Shown piece after piece: positions 56,601 through 64,000 of a stretch of DNA of 64,000 nucleotides (within the stretch, counting starts at the first letter, position 1; each line of letters begins with the position of its first letter). The notes beneath the pieces are model-generated. The model saw only the letters and a list, made by a program, of their open reading frames with translations. It was not told the DNA's origin and did no database searches. Both the position numbers and the translations under genes were made by a program. The DNA comes from Serilophus lunatus (taxonomy: Eukaryota; Chordata; Aves; Passeriformes; Eurylaimidae). The stretch is from contig VXBA01003064.1 of the NCBI GenBank assembly GCA_013399895.1, forward strand, positions 252,527-316,526, written 5' to 3'.

Positions 56601-59600
56601 TACATTAGTTTTCTTAATCCTAGGGCTACCATTCCTCATCACTGACACCAACCACAGAGAGGCTGTTCCTAGAACTGAGAAAGTACATGAAAGTACAGGA
56701 CAGTTAGAGCAGTTCTGTGGAAATGAGGTAGAAAACTCATTTTAATTAGGCTGCTCTTCTGGGAAGTCTCAAATTCACACCTCTGCTGAAAAAGTGAATG
56801 TGTGTCATATCTAAGGAAGGAGTTAACACTACTACTTAACAAAGCAGCAAGGTTAAAATTCATGTCCAGCTGTACTTCCGTACAAAAATGGTCCTCTTAC
56901 CTATGGAGTCTGGCATGGGTGTACTGCAAGAACACGCCAGTATCTCCACGACTTTGAAGAGCTCGATCCCAGCTAAACTGATAATCAGATGATAGGAGGC
57001 CTCGGAAGTCCTGGAACAATAATCACTTGGATATGGCTCTTAATCTCAATATTTAACTTTTAAAAAAAGATGAAAAAATGAAGCTGAGAGTCACCTGAAT
57101 TATTAGTGCTGCAAGACCAACCTTCTCTGCCGTCTCCACAGGGTCTTGTATCTCTTTGGTTGCTGAAGAGAAACAAAGAAACAATAGTTAAGTCTGCAGT
57201 ACCATAATAACTCCCTTGCTTGGACTTTGAGATGCCGATAAAACAGCAGATCTTCCATAACTGTAAATAAGCAATATGGAAATTATCAAGATGAATGCAT
57301 CAAGAAGTCCAGAATATAAATCTTTCTTAAAAGCTGAGCTGGGCTGTTTCAGATGGGCTTTTTCCCACTTCCCCTAGTATGCACAACACAGATGTAGAGG
57401 CCAGAAGGGTTCATTACAACAAGATACAGAGACTACCCTGAATTCCTCTTTACAATTCTGACAGTCTCTTAAGATCAGGAAGTGAATGACAGGGTAACTC
57501 AGATTTTGTTAGAAAACTGATAAAAAATCTGCAATACAGGTACCTAAACAATCAAAAAAATTTGTTCCAATGGCTAATGGAACATTTGGATGTACATTCA
57601 CGGAGTAGTCACACCATCCAATTTTTAATCTACCAGTATCCCCAAATCCTGCTCTGGAGGGCTGTCCTCAATCCATTCATCCCCCAGTCTGTATTAATAC
57701 TGACGACTGCTCTGACCCAGGTGTGGGACCTTGCACTTGGCCTTGTCAAATTTCATGAGGTTCATACAGGCCCACTCCTCCAGCTTGTCCAGGCTCTTCT
57801 GGATGTCATCCCATCACTCAAGCGAATCGACTCAACTTGGTGCCATGAGAGGTTGTGGAGTCTCTCACTGGAGATATCCAAGAATCGTCTGGATGCAATT
57901 CTGTGCCATGTGCCCTAGGATGACTCTGTTTGAGCGGGCAGGTTGGACCAGATGATCCACTTTGGACTGTTCCAACCTTATCCATTCTGTGATTCTGCAA
58001 ACTTGCTGAGGGTACACTTGATCCCACTGCCTATGTCATTAATGAAGATATTAAACAATATTGGTCTCTGTACAGACCTTCAAGGGACACCATTTGTTGC
58101 TGGTTTGTACCTTGGACACTGAGACACTGACATACAATTCTCTGGACGTAGACAGACAAGGAATTGGCTGGATGGCCAACAGTCCATCCATTAAATACTT
58201 ATATCGCCAATGTAAGATAGAAATTTTGTAGAGGACCAAAAGGAAGTCCAGGCAGAAGGACATCTATAGCTCTTCCTTTGTTCACTGATACAGTCACTCC
58301 ATCATAGAAAGCCACTAGATTAGTCAGACATGACGTGCCCTTCTCCTTGAGTAGACATAAAAAAAGCCTTTCCAAAGCTCCTCTAAAAAAACCCACTAAA
58401 CTTAAATCTATCATTATAAAATCTAATTACACTGAAAGAGTCTAAGAGAGAATGTGCTCCCAACAGCTGCACAGGTGTGCCTGCAAAGCTATTTCCAGGT
58501 TTTTCACAACTCAAATGATATTCTTCCATGGATAAGCAGCATGCCTTTGTGTACAGAAATTCACTGAAGGACTTGTCTCATTTCCTGTCCCATGGAAAAT
58601 GTCACAGGGCCAAGCTTTGGCTACAGTTCATCAGAAGTACAGTAAACTTGCCTATATAACAGCACTTCAGACACTGGATCTTCTGGTAAATCAACTACTT
58701 GTTTCTGGACTCACAACCTTGTCTAGTGAAAAGGTGATGCTTTTTACATACATAACTATTTTTAAACCCAGATCACAGTGTGCTCTACCAGGGTCTCCTC
58801 TTCCTGTTTGTCTCTCCTGGAGAGAAAGAAGGATTCTTATCATGGTCTTTTACAAGGCAAATATGTTTCACTTTAGCAAAGGTCAAGTGCATTGTTTTTT
58901 ATTGTGGCATACGTAATCTATTAAACTTCCAGAACTCAGCTTATCATTTCCTGTCCCAGCTGATTTCCCACTAACAGCAGAAGATGACAAATTCAGCTGT
59001 TCTCTTAAGGCATCACTTAAGCTGAAGCAGTTTTGCAGTACAGTTTTAGTGCACTTAGCAAAGCAAAAGACAGAAATCTATTTCTTCATGTCAGGTCAGC
59101 AAAGCCAACTGAGCTAACTTTGAATAGTTCATGTTGTTCATACCTTTGTTATTTACAAAATTCAGAAAGAATTAAGCTTGAAAAGAATGGGAATAGTTCA
59201 TGGCCCTGAGAAGTCCTAGACTGGCTGTGCATTCACAAATATGTTTATATTACAGTATTACATTTCATAACTGAAATTTGCTTCAAAACAGAGCAACTGG
59301 CTCAGAATTGAGGCTTTTGTCTAGGTGCTTGATAAGACAGAGACAAAGCTATCTAACAGAAAGTAAAGCAGCAAAGGAAATAGGCATTATACAAAGGATT
59401 TATGTGGACAGCAGGACTCATTGAGAAGAGCAGAATGAAAAAGGTTGCCAATAATGGAAACTTAAATTACAGAAGAACTGTTTACAGCTAATAGCAAGGA
59501 AAGAGTTTATATGAAGTTACTTAACTAAACCAGCTCCACACAGGCATGACTTTTAAAGCTAGCGCTGTTTGCTAGATGCCCAGCTCACAAACCCTTTTCA

Positions 59601-62248
59601 ATTATAGTGAGGCATTTTGATGCCCTTCATAAGCTTGTAGTACCTTTCACTGTGTATCAAACACTGAAGACATTACTATGAGTCAAGAATTTATGATTTC
59701 TAATTTAGGAAATGGGAACTAAGGTAGGAATTCAAACATAAGGGGGAAAACCCCTACAGGCACAGATAAGATTTAAGATGAGCTCTGGGTAATGCTACAC
59801 TGCCATCTGAACACATTACTACTACTTGTAGATGTTCTTCTGCCTACTGCTTGTGCAATGGAACTTGGGACTGTACCTCTGCAGTGTCAGTTCACTCCAG
59901 CATAACAATATTTCCTTTGCACTGAGCTATGACATTAATCTTTAAACTCAAGTCTAAGCTCCAATCCTCTCTGCAGTAAAACTGGTTTGAATTGAGGGCC
60001 ACTCTTCTATCTTCTGCCTGATCCCCTTTTCCCTTGTGTACTCTACAAACAAAATGACCTGAATTTAAAAAGCTGAGGAGGCAGAGGAAGGAAGATGCAC
60101 ACTACTGAATCTGATCAGGTCGTTAATTCAAGCACCTAACACCAGAGAACACAACAGGGGGCAGCATTTCACTGGGAACTGCTTAAATCTTTATTGCATC
60201 AAGAGGAAACGATCGCAGAGCCACAGCCCGACAGAGGCTCAGGCAAATATCCCCTCCAGCACATTCTGTTGTAGAGCAGTGACCTCCTGGGCACTCTGAA
60301 AACAGCCACGAGGCTGGGAGGATGACAAGGCAGTAGTGGCAGACAAACTACAGTTATTCTTGCCAGAGAAAACTGTCAGAGACACAAATGCTTTGGATGA
60401 CATCTGACTGCTCTCTGAACTCCAGCCACAAGCCCACTATTTTATAGTTTGTCCCTCCAGAAAAAAGCAACTGTTGCCTTCAAGGGCAGGTACTTCCTCC
60501 CCACTGTGAAAGTATGATGAAATCATTTCACTGAGTATTAGAATTTGCAAATCCTTAATTTAGGGAAGTTCACAGAGTTGCAAAGAATTATTTTAACATT
60601 GTTTATATTATGAGAGGTACAAGAAGTGCACAGATCAGGGCATATCATGGTGATTAGTCTGACACAGGGAAAAGGGAGGAGTAGAAAAGACAACACATTT
60701 TTTATCGACATAGAACATCAAAAGAAACTAATAAGACCTGAAATAGCTAACTTTTTGCAGAAGTCATGTTTTGTAACATCCTTGAACGAACTTCATTTAA
60801 AACGTCTTCCAGGAAAATTACTTCTCCTCTCCGAGTCTTCATCCCTTGAACTAGACCAAAAGACACATGCTGGCACCTGTGTTGAAAAGCAACAGGAGAT
60901 AAAATTACATTTCAGTCGAGAAAAATGTTTGCAGGGTTTGTTCAGAGCTAGATTCTCTACCAGGAAACAGCAATAACAGCTGAATAAATAACACTCCAAT
61001 GTGGGAAGCTTGGCAATATAATCACTAACTCTCATTTCAGCAACCAAAGCTCCATGCTTATTATATAATGGGAAAATTATGATCAGAATTATGATAACCT
61101 GGTCATTTTCATGCTCTCAGGAACCTCTGCTGCCACTAGCTTTAGTACAGAGGCCGCAATGCAATAATTTGCAATAAATTGAGGAGAGGTAGGATGTAGA
61201 CAGATCAAATTACTGCGCCAACACAGATCTGTTAATATAATTAGAAAGGGAGTCATAATAATTCTATTGTGACCACATTAAGTTAAAAGTATAATTAATC
61301 ATTGCTAATAATAAAATATTCGTTGCTTCTGCTCATAATAATCCCAAGCATTATCCTGCATCTAGAATCTAAGATAATTTTAAGCACTGTGAAAGGAGGC
61401 AGTGTAGTTTTCCTGAAGGCTAAAACCCTATATTTAACCACAAAAGACATGCAGTCTGGCAGAGAAGAATAGGATTTAGGTTGCAGATCCATTACTGACC
61501 TTTGCCCAAATCGCTAACAAAATTGGTAATTATAATGAGTAACAGCAGGGATACACTTCTCTGCTAGAGATACTTCAACCCTGATGCATGACTCAAACTC
61601 ATATTCAGATCACTCCTAGAATATAATACTTCAAGAAGTAATAATTTAATACGTGATCATACAATATCTCAGAAGCAGTGCCACAAAGTCTCTTAAAGAT
61701 GCTTTCCCTTTTTCACATCAAGCAGTTATGAAAAACCTGTTAAATGAGACAGGGCTGTTCTTCACATCCTGAACACACAGCAGTGACTCTACTCATAAAT
61801 AAATCAGAGCAACGGGAGTGGACATACAGAATGAAAGAGTTTGTACCAGGGATGTAAGGCCCACATTGCACACAATTCTAAGGCTTTGTTTTGTTAGCTT
61901 TTTTTCCTCCTTACTGGAGTATTAGTTGGGCCAAATGTCTGCCTGCAGTCTGGAGTTCATTAGTTGCACACCAGCATCGCATCTTGTAGCGTAAGCTTCA
62001 TCCAAAATGCCTACGTGATGTGTGCTACAGCACGGTGGTAGGTGGACATATTTAGGAGGTTCTCCTCGAAAGAGCACTCCACTGAAATTCCTATGTGCAT
62101 ATTATCCATTCTTAAAAAGCCCACCCAACCAGAAAAGGTATATCATATAATTAAGATTTATAAATACATACCTTTCTGCCCAGTCATAACCCATGAGCTT
62201 CAGTATTTGGAACAAATGTTGAAAATGATTACTTTGGCTTTTATCTGT
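50574..62248 (-). CDS. RARS2: Mitochondrial arginyl-tRNA synthetase, C-terminal eight coding exons (partial)
   Basis: Exons in transcript order (all minus): 62172-62248, 60752-60876, 57095-57162, 56901-57010, 55805-55900, 52910-52984, 51971-52034, 50574-50660. They join in frame to 702 nt: 233 residues and TAA. The first base of the most upstream exon begins a codon. The enzyme charges mitochondrial tRNA-Arg. Visible parts are the end of the class Ia catalytic domain with the KMSK-equivalent loop GMKTRRGE, then the helical anticodon-binding (DALR) domain starting at the hallmark FLQYTHARLHS, and the conserved end GMKLLGITPV. Upstream exons (N-terminal domain, HIGH motif) lie beyond 64000. The 233 residues equal the corresponding part of the mammalian protein as I recall it, with no frame break. 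The gene converges on SLC35A1. Confidence 0.96.
51971..52034 (-). CDS. RARS2: RARS2 penultimate exon
   Basis: Acceptor catttcag, donor gtatgg. It encodes HLAAVAHKTLPVKGSAPEVA followed by Q. Confidence 0.95.
52910..52984 (-). CDS. RARS2: RARS2 exon encoding YDEVLYRSSQDLQPKHIVSY
   Basis: Acceptor cttcacag, donor gtaagg. 24 whole codons with split codons on both sides, ending YLLTL and AG of serine. Part of the anticodon-binding helix bundle. Confidence 0.95.
53484..53577 (-). repeat. CR1 3'-end stub in a RARS2 intron
   Basis: The plus strand reads 'cagaatcacacagaatcac', 'aggttggaacggaccac', 'gtccaacctctctgctcagg', the reverse complement of a CR1 terminus. It is in sense with RARS2. Confidence 0.88.
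54262..54372 (-). repeat. CR1 3'-end stub in a RARS2 intron
   Basis: The plus strand reads 'catagaatcgtagaatggct', then 'ggaaggacctgaaagatcat', then 'ctgccacgggcagggaacc'. It belongs to a CR1 lineage different from that of the stub 700 bp away. Confidence 0.88.
55198..55222. repeat. Short tandem repeat (10-bp unit, about 2.5 copies)
   Basis: The unit gtacaacaca is repeated directly in a RARS2 intron. No other signal is seen. Confidence 0.7.
55805..55900 (-). CDS. RARS2: RARS2 exon encoding ACLQEPGAISVLQHLL
   Basis: Acceptor cattttag, donor gttagt. It starts with the last base of the serine of HS and ends with AG of a split arginine. Confidence 0.95.
56901..57010 (-). CDS. RARS2: RARS2 exon entering the anticodon-binding domain
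   Basis: Acceptor tgttccag, donor gtaaga. It encodes DFRGLLSSDYQFSWDRALQS and GDTGVFLQYTHARLH. The QYTHARL motif is characteristic of arginyl-tRNA synthetases at the start of the DALR domain. Confidence 0.96.
57095..57162 (-). CDS. RARS2: RARS2 exon encoding VGLAALIIQ
   Basis: Acceptor ctcttcag, donor gtgact. It encodes TKEIQDPVETAEKVGLAALI and ends IQ on a codon boundary. Confidence 0.94.
57590..57838 (-). repeat. Outer CR1 LINE, low-coordinate part (interrupted)
   Basis: On the plus strand this is the reverse complement of CR1 ORF2 C-terminal sequence: 'gggaccttgcacttggcctt', 'tccagcttgtccaggctctt', up to 'tcgactcaacttggtg', where it stops abruptly and a forward-oriented CR1 begins. Confidence 0.82.
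57839..57997 (+). repeat. Nested CR1 3' fragment inserted into an older CR1
   Basis: Starts 'ccatgagaggttgtggagtc', runs through 'gcgggcaggttggaccagat' and ends 'ttatccattctgtgattctg'. Its orientation is opposite to the flanking element. It is 5' truncated, as CR1 insertions are. Confidence 0.85.
57998..58378 (-). repeat. Outer CR1 LINE, high-coordinate part (resumes)
   Basis: Resumes exactly where the outer element should continue: 'caaacttgctgagggtacac', then 'attaatgaagatattaaaca'. Further on, the minus strand encodes RT remnants (SCLTNLVAFYDGVTVSVNKG). Between the two halves only a few bases of the outer element are missing. Confidence 0.85.
60752..60876 (-). CDS. RARS2: RARS2 exon with the KMSK-equivalent loop
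   Basis: Acceptor caacacag, donor gttagc (weak). It encodes CQHVSFGLVQGMKTRRGEVI and FLEDVLNEVRSRMLQNM. The GMKTRRG loop occupies the KMSKS position that binds ATP in class I synthetases. Confidence 0.95.
62172..62248 (-). CDS. RARS2: RARS2 exon carrying TDKSQSNHFQHLF
   Basis: Acceptor ttccttag, donor gtatgt (minus strand). 25 codons plus two bases, ending LKLMGYDWAE and a split arginine. This is the most upstream RARS2 exon I can place in the window. Confidence 0.93.
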
Positions 62249-64000
62249 CTAAGGAATAGAATTGATGCATATCAGAAAACACTCCAAGTCTGACAGAGAT
62301 TAGCTTTTAACACACAAAACCAACACCACAGGTACCGTGTAAGTCACTGCAAGCTGAATTAAGACCTAGGAAGACAAACAAGATTTGAAAATTGTCACAG
62401 GTTCCAGCAGTGGGATTTTGCATCATGTTATAAACGATGCAACCTACCTTTTCAGAAATTATTCAGGTCATGAAGTAAATAGACATGAAGTGAAAGGAAA
62501 CCTTGATGTTCTTTAGTTTCCATAATCTGTGAGCTGCCCATCAAAAAAAACACCCCAATTTTCACTTCAGAAAAGTGAAAACTTTATATATATATATATA
62601 CCCATGATTTATGTCCTCATATTCTAGTGTTCCTTTGGCTTAGGAACAGAACACCTCTTTAAGCTGTCTGTCTCCAGAATCCACTAGTCCCTGTTGTCTC
62701 TAGTGTGATTTGTAGTTATATCTACATAATTTAAAAAAAGGTACAAATTATCACAATTTCTTAACAATTATGCATTTTGCACCCTCTTCTACTTCCAGTT
62801 ACTCTCTCCTATGAATTGAAGTAGTTTCTGACAGTAGTTTATGTTTAACAATTATCTGCATAAGTGTTTCTAGCTACAGCTGTTGCTACAAAGTTCATTC
62901 TCCTACCTAGTTATTTTGACTACATCAATCAGACTCTATTTTATCCCTCCTTAGAAAACACTCCAGAGATAACCAAACAATCACTATTTCTTCATTTGTT
63001 TGGTGTTCCAGGACAAGGGGTGAGCAGTGAATAAAGTGCTTATCTGTGTTTTTTCTCAACTCTACCACTGCATCAAGCACCTGCCTCCTCTTTCAGAACT
63101 CCTCATAACCTGCTCCACTTCTGTCACCTCTCTGTGTCAACTCACAAACAAGGCTGATAAATGGGATAGCAGTGGCCAGCCTTTCAAAGCAGGCTTTCCA
63201 AGCTCTTTTCCTTGTATCTTACATATGAGGTATGTACCTTTTTACAAATCCAGATCTCTCTCACTAAGTGGCTAGCTAGTAGCTAGTAGGGAGAAGTCTG
63301 CAGTATGACAGCATGAACTATATTTAATTCTTCATATATAAAAGCAGCTTCATCTCCTGTTTTGAGTGCAACATTCAATTGAATCTGAGTACCTCTTTAA
63401 TATGTCACATATTTTTAAATATTTTGAATATTTTTCTCATATCACTGCCTTTTTATGAAATAAGTAGGATTTCTTAAAATCTTAATTGGTGAATGCACTG
63501 ATTTACAGCATTACAAACAGTAAACCAATTTAATGTTCTTTTAAACAAGTTGATCTGATGAAAATAAGATGATCTTAGTAAATAAGACTCAAGAGTCTCT
63601 AAATAATTTTCTTGTAACAAGACTAGGATTCTTATATACTATTTGTATTTAATAATTAAAGACTAAAATCAACAGCATTCTCATATAAACCCATTAAGTC
63701 TCCTACCTCGGGTAACACTGAGTAAAGACCTAACCCACTACAAAAGCTTCTAAAGGATTGCATTTTCACAGCCACACTGCTCTTTGATGTCAATGAACAC
63801 CTCGTGTTCCAGCCAGAAGAGGCAGAAAAACTCCTACCAAACCCAAAGAACTTCCTAAATAAATAAGCAAGAAGACCCCGTTCTATGACAACATGCAGGA
63901 ATGGCAAGCTATGGGAAATTTCCTCAAGACTGACATAAAAGGAGGAATGTGACTGAACTAGAAATCACACTTTCAAGTAATTTTAACTAGAAATTGCACT
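62249..64000 (-). other. RARS2: Intronic RARS2 sequence to the window edge
   Basis: AT-rich intron with (TA)n at 62585-62600. I searched the minus strand for the preceding exon (catalytic block of the DGTSLYATRDL type) and did not find it, so it is probably beyond the window. An 83-codon minus frame at 63656-63907 does not match the enzyme. Confidence 0.5.

Noticed and set aside
63656..63907. Minus-strand 83-codon frame as a candidate upstream RARS2 exon
   Set aside because: The peptide does not match any arginyl-tRNA synthetase segment, and the frame needed to join the next exon is not supported.
1..64000. tRNA, rRNA, CRISPR-like arrays or bacterial-type gene clusters
   Set aside because: No cloverleaf with internal promoter boxes, no regularly spaced direct repeats and no operon-like gene packing were seen. 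The window is ordinary vertebrate nuclear DNA.

Overview
This is a stretch of vertebrate nuclear DNA, almost certainly from a bird. Three split genes with GT-AG introns sit in AT-rich sequence. The interspersed repeats are dominated by CR1 LINE fragments, with long terminal repeats of the kind common in bird genomes and one alpharetrovirus-like envelope remnant. The gene order CFAP206 > SLC35A1 > < RARS2 is the same as at human 6q15. No bacterial-type system, CRISPR array, rRNA or tRNA gene was seen.

Layout. Positions 1-13250 are a gene desert on the 5' side, with a CR1 copy near 1.2-1.7 kb. A TG/TA-rich block at 11.3-13.25 kb is packed with transposon insertions, including a solo LTR flanked by a perfect 5-bp target duplication. 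CFAP206 (+) covers 13449-29151 in 12 coding exons (621 aa). Its CpG-rich promoter carries an RFX-type X-box. Its introns hold a CR1 copy (18.0-19.0 kb), a CR1/endogenous-retrovirus composite (20.8-22.3 kb) and a very old CR1 fossil (24.5-25.5 kb). SLC35A1 (+) starts in a large CpG island (30.9-32.2 kb) and runs to 48698 in 8 coding exons (338 aa). Its introns hold old and young CR1 pieces and a solo LTR that ends 69 bp before exon 5. RARS2 (-) enters from the right-hand edge. Its last eight coding exons lie between 62248 and 50574 and encode the C-terminal 233 residues. The upstream exons are beyond the window.

Functions. The three genes are neighbours but not a pathway. CFAP206 is an axonemal radial-spoke protein of motile cilia, SLC35A1 is the Golgi CMP-sialic acid transporter, and RARS2 is mitochondrial arginyl-tRNA synthetase. 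SLC35A1 and RARS2 converge, with about 1.9 kb between their stop codons.

Limits. Exons were placed by reading frames, splice signals and remembered family similarity. Repeat boundaries are by eye, good to about 10-30 bp except where a target duplication fixes them. Two assembly gaps (12552-12674 and 30479-30483) and one ambiguous base (21416) are present. I found no convincing new biological system. The more unusual observations concern regulatory sites and nested or chimeric retroelements.
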